A stretch of DNA of 40,945 nt from Deltaproteobacteria bacterium (GCA_031270705.1 JAISWW010000078.1:1-40945); one strand, 5' to 3'; positions 26,171-34,845 are shown, counted from the first letter of the stretch. Notes: generated from the sequence alone by a model not told the origin. Translations and numbers: made by a program.

Positions 26171-26953
26171 TTAATTGTTGACCCGGAAAGTGTAAGTGGC
26201 CGTGTGATTTATGACGTCACAAACTTTAGAGTCGCTATAAGGCTCCTCAACCGAAACCTTAGCCAACCAATCCCCAGCCTTTAAAGGAATGATGTTGACA
26301 AGACCTTCGGGATCCGTTCTGGCCTGGAAAAACAAAGCCGCGTTGTTCTTAACTAAGCCAGCGATATAAGCCGAGACCTCTTCTCCCCGCAAAGCTTGGC
26401 CTTTATAAAGAACCTTAACCGGGAAAGGCTGGCCAACTTTAATCTTGGAAGGATCAGCCTGAGGCACGATCTCCAGCTCATGGCCAAGAGGTTTGGCGGC
26501 TAATTCATTGTATTTGGCCGAGCCTAAAACAATAGCTTCTTTGCCATACCGAAAATAATTGGAGCACTTAACGGAGTCAGTAACCTCGTTTTTGGGTTTG
26601 CTCTCCCAACCGCTTTTGGTTCTGGTGGAAAAAGCGGGGTTGGTTTGGGTCGAAATTACATAATTGCCAGGCCCCAATTTGTCCGCGGTCAGATAAAAAC
26701 GGTTATTTTGACCAGGCTCTAAGGTCAACTCGCCCTTATCGCCAATGACTTTGGGTTGAGTGAAACGGGCCGCGAAAGCCTCAGGCTTAATCTCTTCGCC
26801 CTCGGGGAAATTGTGCCCATAGCCAATAACCGCCGTCAGTTGTTGATTGGCTTTGGGACTTTTGGCCTCGGCCCAAAAATCATGAGCCAGGGCTTGGCCA
26901 GCCAAAGCGATAAACGCCGCGAGAGAAATAATGGTCGAAATTTTAAACTTCAT
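26171..26953 (-). CDS. periplasmic DUF4198 protein (NikK-like, metal uptake context)
   Basis: 260 residues, cleavable signal peptide (about 1-23, ending ALAHD). The beginning HDFWAEAKSPKANQ and the conserved closing NHTATYTFRV fit DUF4198, proteins found beside nickel or cobalt ECF importers and TonB systems in deltaproteobacteria. The mature N-terminal HDFW and the GYGHNFPEGE stretch could bind metal. First gene of a minus-strand cluster with tonB, cbiQ and cbiO. It has a leader of about 480 bases with a structured element. Confidence 0.85.
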   Translation of the reverse strand: MKFKISTIISLAAFIALAGQALAHDFWAEAKSPKANQQLTAVIGYGHNFPEGEEIKPEAFAARFTQPKVIGDKGELTLEPGQNNRFYLTADKLGPGNYVISTQTNPAFSTRTKSGWESKPKNEVTDSVKCSNYFRYGKEAIVLGSAKYNELAAKPLGHELEIVPQADPSKIKVGQPFPVKVLYKGQALRGEEVSAYIAGLVKNNAALFFQARTDPEGLVNIIPLKAGDWLAKVSVEEPYSDSKVCDVINHTATYTFRVNN

Positions 26954-27154
26954 GGTTCTTTCCTTGACTTGAAATCAGTACTTGGAACTGGCTTAAATCA
27001 GCCAATCACGGTTAAATAACCTTATGGTTATTTTTTATCTTTTAAATAATTTACTCTTTTCTAATTATCGCTGTTTTGTAAGTGGGCCAGGCCAGGTCCA
27101 GCCCACTATTCGGGTTTTATCAATAATTGGTTCTTCTTCTATAAAAGTCTCCTT
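26954..27154 (-). promoter_or_regulatory. 3' part of the DUF4198 leader with two hairpins
   Basis: Between the terminator-like element and the gene lie two perfect stems: AGTGGGC (27081-27087) with GCCCACT (27101-27107), and AATAACC (27015-27021) with GGTTATT (27026-27032). The second is followed by T on the plus strand and could also end plus-strand transcription. Confidence 0.5.
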
Positions 27155-27209
27155 AAAAAAAAGTCGCCCCCTTCTAACCAGAGGCCAAAAAGGGACGGTC
27201 TTCATGACC
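27155..27209 (-). promoter_or_regulatory. candidate riboswitch/attenuator element, copy E1 (DUF4198 leader)
   Basis: Minus strand: core GGTCATGAAGACCGTCC (27209-27193), then an imperfect hairpin and eight T (27162-27155). Just upstream is a perfect 8-bp stem (27220-27227 with 27254-27261). GGUC and GACC pair around an AUGAA loop; the same CC is needed by the terminator, so the two folds compete. Copies E2 and E3 before the receptor gene have the same layout. See findings. Confidence 0.6.
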
Positions 27210-27646
27210 TAACATAATCTTTTAGAACCACTAGATCGGGGAGAATCAGATAATTCTAAAAGGGCTTTAAAAACTATGAGGACAAAAAAAAGCCATTCCC
27301 CAATAACCAAAAATGGTTTAGGAAATAGCCTTCTTGACTAACATATTAATTTAAAAACGAGACGCCATTTCTAAAAATAGCGACCACAAAAAATCTTAAG
27401 AAATTTTCCGCGATCCCCAAATGGCTACAAAATTCTAAAACCTTTTATACAGCCATGGGATATTTTTGTCAAGATTTTTTTGCCTTGACGCGTTTATTAA
27501 ATCCAGCCGACCAAAAAAAATAGCCGCGCCGACTTCAGCGTTAAAGCCCCTCTGGCGGAGATCGCCAGCCAATAGCGCGCGAGGTTTATCTATGATATAA
27601 AGAATCTAATAATTAAACCCACTTGGGTTACTTTTTAAGGTTAGAC
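27210..27646. other. divergent intergenic region between DUF4198 and cbiB
   Basis: Holds the minus-strand promoter and leader described separately. On the plus side a hairpin CTGGCG-GAGAT-CGCCAG (about 27551-27567) lies before cbiB. No B12 box of the known cobalamin riboswitch is visible on either strand. Confidence 0.5.
27444..27472 (-). promoter_or_regulatory. promoter of the DUF4198-tonB-cbiQO unit
   Basis: Minus strand: TTGACA (27472-27467), 17 bases, TATAAA (27449-27444), with seven A just upstream. Transcription from about 27437 gives a leader of about 480 bases. Confidence 0.7.
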
Positions 27647-28648
27647 ATGACCGCCCTTATTACCGCTGTGGCCTTTGTGGTCGACTGGCTGTTAGGAGAT
27701 CCTCAGTCTTGGCCTCATCCGGTCAGAATGATTGGCTCTCTCATCCACCGTTTGGAAAAAGACCTCCGCCAGATTCTCAATAAAGACCCTAATCCTTCCG
27801 ACAAGAGGGTTTTCTGGTTTGGGGCCATCCTAACTGTGGTCATTCTTTTGATAGTAGGGTTCTCGGTCTGGCTAATTTTGACCATAGCCTTCAAACTTTC
27901 GATAATTCTTTGGTATTTGATTTGTCTTTATTTTATCTATAGCCTCTTTTGTCTAAGAGATCTCTTAGATCATGTTAGACGGGTGGAATTGGCTTTAGGC
28001 CATGGCGATCTATCCGAGGCGCGGTTGGCTCTTTCTTGGATTGTTGGTCGCGACACGGCTAATTTAAATGAGGAAGCCATTCGTCGAGCCGAAATTGAGA
28101 CTTTGGCGGAAAACTTCTCCGATGGCTTGGTGGCTCCTTTATTCTACTTGGCTTTAGGCGGCCCTATCCTCGCTTGGATCTATAAGGGCGTCAATACCTT
28201 AGACTCCATGGTGGGCTACAAAAACCCCACTTACCTTTTTTTTGGCCGATTTTCAGCTAAACTAGACGATGTTCTAAATTTCCTGCCTTCTAGGTTCGCG
28301 GCCTTGGTTCTCATAGGCGCGACTTATTTGGCCAAAATGGATTATAAAGCCGCTTTAAAAATGTGGCGCGAAGAAGGGCATCTCCACTCCAGCCCCAATT
28401 CCGGCCAAACCGAGGCGGCTGTGGCCGGGGCGGTGGGAACAAAGCTCGGTGGGCCTAATTATTATGGCGGCCAACTGATTGATAAACCCTATATTGGGGC
28501 TTCTAATGGGCCAGCCACTCAAGAAGCCCTTCAAGCTACTGAGCGCTTAGTGGTGACGGGTTCTTTTTTAACTTTGCTCATCGTTATGATAGTTTTGCTA
28601 ATCATTTTTTATATGGCCGGACAAGCTCCTTGGGGCTGGGGTTTTTAA
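27647..28648 (+). CDS. cbiB: adenosylcobinamide-phosphate synthase CbiB
   Basis: 333 residues from the ATG at 27647, which has AAGG six bases before it; an in-frame TTG 24 bases upstream lacks such a site. Membrane protein that joins the aminopropanol linker to adenosylcobyric acid in cobamide synthesis. Family motifs: DWLLGDPQSWPHPVRMIG at the N-terminus, GRDTANLNEEAIRRAEIETLAEN in the middle, and NPNSGQTEA-like SSPNSGQTEAAVAGAVG near residue 250. About four membrane helices. Followed by the cobD-like gene, which makes the linker precursor. Confidence 0.95.
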   Translation: MTALITAVAFVVDWLLGDPQSWPHPVRMIGSLIHRLEKDLRQILNKDPNPSDKRVFWFGAILTVVILLIVGFSVWLILTIAFKLSIILWYLICLYFIYSLFCLRDLLDHVRRVELALGHGDLSEARLALSWIVGRDTANLNEEAIRRAEIETLAENFSDGLVAPLFYLALGGPILAWIYKGVNTLDSMVGYKNPTYLFFGRFSAKLDDVLNFLPSRFAALVLIGATYLAKMDYKAALKMWREEGHLHSSPNSGQTEAAVAGAVGTKLGGPNYYGGQLIDKPYIGASNGPATQEALQATERLVVTGSFLTLLIVMIVLLIIFYMAGQAPWGWGF

Positions 28649-28664
28649 GCGTTCTGATTAATAA

Positions 28665-29753
28665 GTGAGTATTAGACCTATGACCAGAATACATGGTGGT
28701 CGAATTTTTGAGGCTTCCGCGAAATTAAATCGTGGGTGGTTTAATATTATTGATTTTTCCGCCAATATTAATCCATTTGGCCAACCAGCTAGACTTAAAG
28801 ATGTCCTCTTTGAGGCTTATGACCTCACGCTCCATTACCCTGAGGAAAGAGCTCAATCATTTATAAGCGGCTTAAGTCGATATTTTGACCTAGAGGAGTC
28901 TTATTTCCTGCCCGGGCCTGGCTCGACCATCCATATTTATCTTTTGGCTAGACTACTGGGTCAAGGCTCAAACGTTATAATTGGACCGGCTTTTTCCGAG
29001 TACGAAGCCGCCATTAAGGCCGCTGGTGGCCAATTTGTTTACGTTAACGCCGGGCCAGATAATTTATTCGCCGTGACCATGGCCATGGTTGAGACTGTTT
29101 TTAGCCATAACCCCACCGCCATTTTCCTGGCTAACCCCGCCAATCCCACTGGTCGCTTAATCCCCGAGCCCGTCTTGGAGGCTCTGCTCGCGGAATCCCA
29201 GGCGAAAAAAATTCCCCTCATTGTTGACGAGGCTTTTTTGGATTTTACGACCGCCGAGACTTTGCTCCATAAGGTTAAGACCCATCCCAATCTAGTGGTT
29301 TTAAGGTCTTTAACCAAAATCATGGCTGTCCCGGGTTTGCGTTTGGCCTATCTAGTCGCCGCCCCGGATCTGGTCAGCCGTCTATGGGATCATTTGGGAC
29401 CTTGGCCTTTAAGCGCCTTAGCCATCCAAGCGGGCAATTTCTTCGTGGACATCCAATATGGCTCTTCTTTTGATTTAAGAAAAAAATTGGATCCTCTGGA
29501 GTCGGCCCTCTATCCGGTTTTAAATCAGATTGGCCATCCTTACCCGACCCAGGCTAATTTCGCCCTCCTCCATATGGTGCCTCAACACACGGATGAGGCT
29601 ATTGACTTTTTCTTCCAAAAGGGCCTTTTGGTTCGCGACTGCCGCGACTTTAATGGTTTAGGGCTAGGTTGGTTGCGTTTCGCCATCAGACCCAAAAAAG
29701 AGATTGAGATTTTAGATCAATTAATAAAGGAACTTTGTGCCCGAGCTACCTGA
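28665..29753 (+). CDS. cobD: CobD-like L-threonine-O-3-phosphate decarboxylase
   Basis: 362 residues of the PLP-dependent aminotransferase fold. The start RIHGGRIFEASAKLN...IDFSANINPFG is characteristic of CobD rather than HisC, and the PLP lysine is in RSLTKIMAVPGLRLAY (about residue 222); NPANPTGR and IVDEAFLDF also fit. It makes (R)-1-amino-2-propanol phosphate for CbiB, its upstream neighbour. Start could be GTG 28665 or ATG 28680; neither has a strong ribosome site. The end overlaps mutM by 17 bases. Confidence 0.88.
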   Translation: MSIRPMTRIHGGRIFEASAKLNRGWFNIIDFSANINPFGQPARLKDVLFEAYDLTLHYPEERAQSFISGLSRYFDLEESYFLPGPGSTIHIYLLARLLGQGSNVIIGPAFSEYEAAIKAAGGQFVYVNAGPDNLFAVTMAMVETVFSHNPTAIFLANPANPTGRLIPEPVLEALLAESQAKKIPLIVDEAFLDFTTAETLLHKVKTHPNLVVLRSLTKIMAVPGLRLAYLVAAPDLVSRLWDHLGPWPLSALAIQAGNFFVDIQYGSSFDLRKKLDPLESALYPVLNQIGHPYPTQANFALLHMVPQHTDEAIDFFFQKGLLVRDCRDFNGLGLGWLRFAIRPKKEIEILDQLIKELCARAT

Positions 29754-30561
29754 AGCCGAAACCATGGCTAGGGAATTGGCGGCCAAAACCCTAGGCTGGA
29801 AGATCGCCGAGGTTTTGGTCAATTTCGCCCCTATTGTGGCCTCGGATTGGCAATCTTTTACCGACTTATTGACTGGCCGAGAGATTGAGCTGGTTAAAAG
29901 AATCGGCAAATGGATCCATTTTGTCTTAACCCAGGATCATCATCTTTTAATTCACCTTAAAATGACTGGGCAATTCCATTTTGACGCCTGGCCTAGCTCT
30001 GAATGGCCATCTCACTGCCACGCCGCTTTCCGTTTAACTCACCAAAGCCAAGAACAAACCCTCTTTTACAAAGACACGCGCAAGTTTGGTCGCTTAAGAG
30101 CTTTTGGCCCTGGCCAATTGGAGATTTTTCTCAATCACCTGAACCTTGGCCCTGACGCTTTGCTTGCCTCGGCTAAGGACTACCACGAGCGCTTGGTTAA
30201 TACTAAAGGCAAGCTCAAAGCCGTTCTTTTGGATCAAACCGTTCTCGCGGGATTTGGCAATATTTACGCTGACGAGTCCTTATTCGCCGCCAAACTTTCT
30301 CCTTTAAGAGAGGCTAAAACTTTAACTTTAGAAGAGGTTAAAAATCTTCATGGCCAGGCGCAAAGGATCCTGAAAAAAGCCATTGATTGCCGAGGCTCAA
30401 CGGTTTCTAGCTATCAAGCCCCAGAAGGCGCGGGTTCTTATCAAGATCATCATAAAGCTTATGGGAAAGCTGGCCAACCTTGCCCCCATTGCGGCCAAGT
30501 TCTAGTCAAAACCGTCGTGGCTGGCCGCTCTACTGTCTTTTGTCCTAAGTGCCAGAAATAA
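29737..30561 (+). CDS. mutM: formamidopyrimidine-DNA glycosylase MutM/Fpg
   Basis: 274 residues starting PELPEAE from a GTG; mature Pro1 and Glu2 are the catalytic pair. Lys in RIGKWIHF (about 57), the LLIHLKMTGQF strand, GFGNIYADESLF, and a C-terminal zinc finger CPHCGQ...FCPKCQ complete the family set. Removes 8-oxoguanine and cuts the strand. AAAGGAA precedes the GTG. It is read through from cobD, so the operon mixes cobamide synthesis and DNA repair. Confidence 0.96.
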   Translation: MPELPEAETMARELAAKTLGWKIAEVLVNFAPIVASDWQSFTDLLTGREIELVKRIGKWIHFVLTQDHHLLIHLKMTGQFHFDAWPSSEWPSHCHAAFRLTHQSQEQTLFYKDTRKFGRLRAFGPGQLEIFLNHLNLGPDALLASAKDYHERLVNTKGKLKAVLLDQTVLAGFGNIYADESLFAAKLSPLREAKTLTLEEVKNLHGQAQRILKKAIDCRGSTVSSYQAPEGAGSYQDHHKAYGKAGQPCPHCGQVLVKTVVAGRSTVFCPKCQK

Positions 30562-30593
30562 CCTCATATTTTCCCCTCGTTAAGGATTAGATC

Positions 30594-31766
30594 TTGCCTA
30601 AAGTAGTCACGGGTTTGGAAGTTTTTTTGGCTGAGCGCTCAAAACTTTATAAAGGTCGGCCTTTGGGTTTATTGGCTAACCAAGCCTCAGTAAACTCTAA
30701 CTATAAACACGCTTTAACGCTCATTGACGAATCTCTGCCGAAAGCCATCAAAACCATCTTTGGCCCACAACACGGCTGGGTCGGCGAAAAACAAGACAAC
30801 ATGGTCGAGTCCAATCACGGGCAAACCTCTGATGGTCGGCCTATTTACAGTCTTTATGGGCAAGATAGGCAACCAAAGCCCGAGACGCTAAAAGACATTG
30901 AGGTCTTATTGATAGATCTGCCGGACGTGGGAACTAGAGTTTACACCTTCGCTCAGACCATGGCCTTATGTTTAGAGATCGCTCAAGATAACCACTTGGA
31001 AATCGTTATCTTAGATCGCCCTAACCCCATTGGCGGCTTAGAAGTGGAAGGCCATCTCTTGGCTAACGACTGCCGCTCTTTTGTGGGTCTTTATCCTATT
31101 CCCTTAAGGCATGGGCTCACTTTAGGGGAATTGGCTCTTTTTATTAATAGCCAGCTCAAGACCCCAGCCCCATTAACCGTAATCGCCTGTCAAAACTGGA
31201 GAAGATCTCAATATTTTCCCGAAACAGGCCTCCCATGGGTCATGCCCTCCCCAAACTTACCGACCTTTGAGAGCGCTTGGGTTTATCCGGGCCAGGTTCT
31301 TTGGGAAGGGACTAATGTTTCTGAGGCGAGGGGCACGACTCGGCCTTTTAACCTAGTAGGGGCCCCTTATATTGATTCCAAAGTTTTGTTTAAAGAGCTG
31401 ATCCAGAAAAATCTTCCTGGCCTAGTCTTTCGAGAAGCCTTTTTTCAACCAACTTTTCACAAATGGGCGGGGGAATTATGTCGAGGCTTAGATCTCCATC
31501 CCCAGGATCCAGCATTTCTTCCTTATTTAAGCTCTCTAACCATTTTAGAGATCATCTTAAAATATTGGCCAGAAAGCTTTAGGTTAAAAGATCCTCCTTA
31601 TGAGTATGAATTTGTTAGAAGGCCCATTGATCTGATTTTAGGCCATAAGAGCGTCTTTAACGATCTAGTAGCGGGTCGGCCAGCCCGCGATATTTGGGCG
31701 GATGAGGCTCCTTCGCTGGCCAGCTGGCTAAAGACTCGGGAAGAGTTTTTGCTTTATGGAGATTAA
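30594..31766 (+). CDS. namZ: DUF1343 protein, NamZ-type exo-beta-N-acetylmuramidase
   Basis: 390 residues matching DUF1343 (GH171): TGLEVFL, GLLANQASV, IFGPQHGWVGEKQDNMVE, LIDLPDVGTRVYTF, VILDRPNPIGG, LPWVMPSPNLP and the WEGTNVSEARGTTRPF block. Characterised members release MurNAc from peptidoglycan fragments. No signal peptide is present, so this one should act in the cytoplasm, in wall recycling. TTG start with AAGGA seven bases upstream. Last gene of the cbiB-cobD-mutM run, 32 bases after mutM. Confidence 0.9.
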   Translation: MPKVVTGLEVFLAERSKLYKGRPLGLLANQASVNSNYKHALTLIDESLPKAIKTIFGPQHGWVGEKQDNMVESNHGQTSDGRPIYSLYGQDRQPKPETLKDIEVLLIDLPDVGTRVYTFAQTMALCLEIAQDNHLEIVILDRPNPIGGLEVEGHLLANDCRSFVGLYPIPLRHGLTLGELALFINSQLKTPAPLTVIACQNWRRSQYFPETGLPWVMPSPNLPTFESAWVYPGQVLWEGTNVSEARGTTRPFNLVGAPYIDSKVLFKELIQKNLPGLVFREAFFQPTFHKWAGELCRGLDLHPQDPAFLPYLSSLTILEIILKYWPESFRLKDPPYEYEFVRRPIDLILGHKSVFNDLVAGRPARDIWADEAPSLASWLKTREEFLLYGD

Positions 31767-31857
31767 AATGGCCGGAAGGCTATCTAACCCTTCGGCCACA
31801 ACTTGCGTGTCAAAAATGAAGAAACTTTTAAATGTTTGGCTCCATAATTCTCACTAA

Positions 31858-32008
31858 CGATTCACCCCCACGCGCGTGGGGACAATGTAAGTCTGCCAAT
31901 CCATCCCATCAAAATTAACGGTTCACCCCCACACGCGTGGGGACAATACATTTTCAGCCTCCCAACGCAATGCCGCCGCCGGTTCACCCCCACACGCGTG
32001 GGGACAAT
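31858..32008 (-). CRISPR. CRISPR array B, type I-E-like (3 repeats, 2 spacers)
   Basis: Three 29-base repeats at 31858-31886, 31919-31947 and 31980-32008, exactly 61 bases apart, so both spacers are 32 bases (31887-31918, 31948-31979). The two leader-near repeats are identical; the far one has two changes, as expected for the terminal repeat. The repeat forms the CCCCAC/GTGGGG hairpin and ends GTGAACCG on the transcribed minus strand, the usual I-E form. The leader is on the right. No cas genes are in the window, and neither spacer matches this window by eye. Confidence 0.95.
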
Positions 32009-32368
32009 ACTTAAAAAAGCCAGTATTTTCGGTACCCTAACAAGAAAAAACCCTTAGAAGTCTTTGGCGAGCAAGCCATTAATCCTCAACTCCGAATCCG
32101 AAGCCATCGCAAACTATCGCTCTAATACATCATAACATAAGAGCCAAACCTGGCTAGACCGTAGGCTGAAATCTTATTTACAGAGTATATCAAAAACTAT
32201 AGCTGAAATCAACCCATAAAAAATCACCTCTCAACCCAGCCACCGCTCGTTCTAAGGATCGTAACCACCTTTTTTAGTGTTATTTAATCAATTTTATATA
32301 AACAGATGAGCATTAACTATACTTCTCCATTCATATAATTCAATAAAAACTTATGATGGTGGTAACAT
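32009..32368 (-). promoter_or_regulatory. CRISPR leader B with extended homology to leader A
   Basis: Read leftward, the sequence matches leader A base for base in several blocks (CCTACGGTCTAGCCAG, GGATTCGGAGTT, GGCTTGCTCGC, GAAAATACTG, TTTTTTAAG at the repeat). Weaker similarity extends to about 32368 (ATCATAAGTTTTTAT, GAATTATATGAA, GAAGTATAG). It should drive leftward crRNA transcription. Confidence 0.8.
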
Positions 32369-32550
32369 TGTCATATTTTGCCTTGTAAAAACGAAATCGC
32401 CATCGCATCAAATTTATAGTAACTGATCGGACATTTTATATTTTAAGTTTCGTAGTATCCGGGATTTTCCTTATCAACGCTCTTCCAGAAAATCCCGGAT
32501 ACAACTTACAGTTTTATAATTGTTATGGCTAATCAGACTTAATTATTAAA
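32369..32550. other. short gap between CRISPR leader B and the receptor gene
   Basis: Contains ATCCGGGATTTTC (32457-32469) and its near complement GAAAATCCCGGAT (32489-32501), a 13-bp inverted repeat about 50 bases after the receptor stop; it probably terminates receptor transcription. Confidence 0.55.
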
Positions 32551-34638
32551 CTAAAACTCCATTTCCACCGTCAAATAGACGGCGGTAGGATTGGCAGGCC
32601 AATAGGCGAAATATCCGCCAGGGTTCGGAACCGCTTGTCTAGGACGATCATTAAAAACATTTAAAACGTCCAAGCTAATCTTGTATTTCTTGTTAAATCT
32701 GTAATTAACTTGCATATCCAGCGTCCCATAGTCCTCGGCTCGATAATACTGATGGATTGCCGCTGTAGGATCGTCTCTAAGCATCATATCGGCGTTCCAG
32801 TTGAATGTCGCCCGGCCTCCCCAGCCTTCTAAGGGAGCGTAAGCCACTTCCGCGTTAAATATATGCCTAGGAATGCTAGTATAGCGCCTTCCATTAAGAT
32901 GCGGACTGGCCAGGTTTTTACGATACTTTACGTCTTGATAGGTATAATCGGCTGATATGGTCAGATATTGAATTGGATAAAATTTGACATAGGTCTCCAA
33001 GCCCCTTCTTCTGGTTTTACCGACATTTTCCAATTCATCATTCTTGTCTGGATTTGCTTGGATGTCGTTACTGGTATCAGCCAGATAATAAACCGAGCCA
33101 AAATCCAGCCAATTAAAAGGCGACGCCCGGAATCCTAATTCCCACTGCTCTCGCTCGGTAAACTCTAATTGGTGTTGGCTAAAAAACTGAGCGCTATTTA
33201 ACCCAGGAATATTAAAACCTTTTCCATAATTGGCGTATATTTCAATAATCTCGGTAGGAGTGAATAACAAGCCGAATTTTGGACTAAAGAATCCCATTTT
33301 CTTTGAGTTAAAATGGCTTGGCCCAACAATTCCAGAAGCGTTATGGTCAGGGCCAAAAGTGACATCGCCCCATAAACGATCATAACGACCACCAACTCTG
33401 ATTTTTAGCTTGTCAATTATTTGGTAATTTGTTTCTCCAAAAAATGATATCGTATTTAAAGTGTACTCTGTATCATTATAATGCTCAAAATGTTTGTTTC
33501 CATATCCCCAATGAAGTCTATACTGATCTCTTTTTTGTTTTTCCCACAAATAGTCCGCGCCTACTGTCAAAGAAAAATCTCGGTTAGCGATAGCCCCTTT
33601 GTAACTATACGCGAGGCCTGTTCCATATGCTTCCCGTTTCCCGGTCTGGTCATTGCCATCTTGTTCATTAAGAACGTAGTTATTATTGGGACCAACTGGT
33701 GATTTATAATAAAATTCCGCCAAATTGTTTTCTAAACTAGTAGCAAAAAAATAAAAACTTACCTGAGAATTCTGGTTTATGAAATAATTCATAAAAAGTC
33801 TGGCGTCAAACCGATCTCTATGCCCGCCGACCATATTTCCTTGACCCGAGCCATCATCTGAGCCTTTCTTGGGATCCAACCAACTGAGAGCTTGAAGAGC
33901 CGAATCCCATTTGGCCAAAGCCGCCCTTAGGTTTAAGCTTATCTCAAAATTGTCGGAAACGTCATATGTCCATCTAGCGGAGAGATTTAACCTTTTCCAG
34001 TTGGTATTGTCGCGCCAAGTGTCTGTGTGGTAGCCCTGAAACGCGTAAACGTGATGAAGTTTCCCATCGTCCTTGGCCACGACTCCTTGAAAGTCAAACG
34101 TTTTATACAACCCCATTCTGATCAAAAATCGGCTGAAGTCGCCCCGTTTGATTCCTTGATAAGCGGCGGTTCCGGCGGCGTTGCCTCGACCATACAAGGC
34201 TGAGACCGGGCCTTTTATTACTTCTATGGACTCAATTTCCAGGGGAATTAAAATTGTGGTGTCCGAATAATTGTCAGCGTGGCCTGAATCATTTAATGGG
34301 ATTCCATCAAAATAAAACCCAACTTCGCCGCCATGTCCACCGCTAAAACCCCTTATTTGAATTGATGAGGCCACCCCTTGCTCATTAAATTCATTAATCC
34401 TAACCCCTGGAGCCTGACGAAGCATGTAAAGTGGCGAAATATAAATTCTGTCTGAAATGTCTTTATTGCTCAGAACAGTAGCGCTGGTCGACTGCAACTC
34501 TTCCCTTCGTATTGCGCTCCTTATCTCAATTTCCTCTATTTCGCTCATTTCTTGAGCCTTGGCTATTGAACCCAACTCTGTAACTAAAGCTGTGAGGAGG
34601 AGGATAAAAATAAGCCATCCCCGGTTAATTTTGCCCAT
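32551..34638 (-). CDS. TonB-dependent outer-membrane receptor
   Basis: 695 residues from the ATG at 34638, which has AAGGGAG six bases upstream; an in-frame start 24 bases earlier lacks this. Signal peptide about 1-28 (ends AKAQE), then EIEEIEI as possible TonB box, a plug domain (about 40-150: LYMLRQAPGVRINEF, IQIRGF, GFYFDGIPLND, IESIEVIKGPVSALYG), and a 22-strand barrel ending in the canonical terminal Phe (VEMEF). Substrate cannot be read from sequence; its leader shares elements with the DUF4198 metal unit, which favours a metal chelate or cobamide. Confidence 0.95.
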   Translation of the reverse strand: MGKINRGWLIFILLLTALVTELGSIAKAQEMSEIEEIEIRSAIRREELQSTSATVLSNKDISDRIYISPLYMLRQAPGVRINEFNEQGVASSIQIRGFSGGHGGEVGFYFDGIPLNDSGHADNYSDTTILIPLEIESIEVIKGPVSALYGRGNAAGTAAYQGIKRGDFSRFLIRMGLYKTFDFQGVVAKDDGKLHHVYAFQGYHTDTWRDNTNWKRLNLSARWTYDVSDNFEISLNLRAALAKWDSALQALSWLDPKKGSDDGSGQGNMVGGHRDRFDARLFMNYFINQNSQVSFYFFATSLENNLAEFYYKSPVGPNNNYVLNEQDGNDQTGKREAYGTGLAYSYKGAIANRDFSLTVGADYLWEKQKRDQYRLHWGYGNKHFEHYNDTEYTLNTISFFGETNYQIIDKLKIRVGGRYDRLWGDVTFGPDHNASGIVGPSHFNSKKMGFFSPKFGLLFTPTEIIEIYANYGKGFNIPGLNSAQFFSQHQLEFTEREQWELGFRASPFNWLDFGSVYYLADTSNDIQANPDKNDELENVGKTRRRGLETYVKFYPIQYLTISADYTYQDVKYRKNLASPHLNGRRYTSIPRHIFNAEVAYAPLEGWGGRATFNWNADMMLRDDPTAAIHQYYRAEDYGTLDMQVNYRFNKKYKISLDVLNVFNDRPRQAVPNPGGYFAYWPANPTAVYLTVEMEF

Positions 34639-34693
34639 TTGTTTCTCCCTTTTGGATGACAATAATTTGCCCAGTCATCCCATCCAACGTCCC

Positions 34694-34749
34694 AAAAAAT
34701 AAACCGCCCCCCTTAGCGATTTTCGCCAAAGAGGACGGCCTTCATGACC
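34694..34749 (-). promoter_or_regulatory. candidate riboswitch/attenuator element, copy E2 (receptor leader, proximal)
   Basis: Minus strand: core GGTCATGAAGGCCGTCC (34749-34733), a long hairpin closing with GGGGGCGG, then TTTATTTTTT (to 34694). A hairpin with an 11-bp stem and 2-base bulge precedes it (34762-34800). Lies about 60 bases before the receptor start. Confidence 0.6.
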
Positions 34750-34845
34750 TATTAAATCGAGACCATTTGTTAATTTAAAAGCCCATCTAACAAAAATGGT
34801 CAAGATTTTTATTTTATTTTTATCGCTAAATTACTCCTTAAAAAC

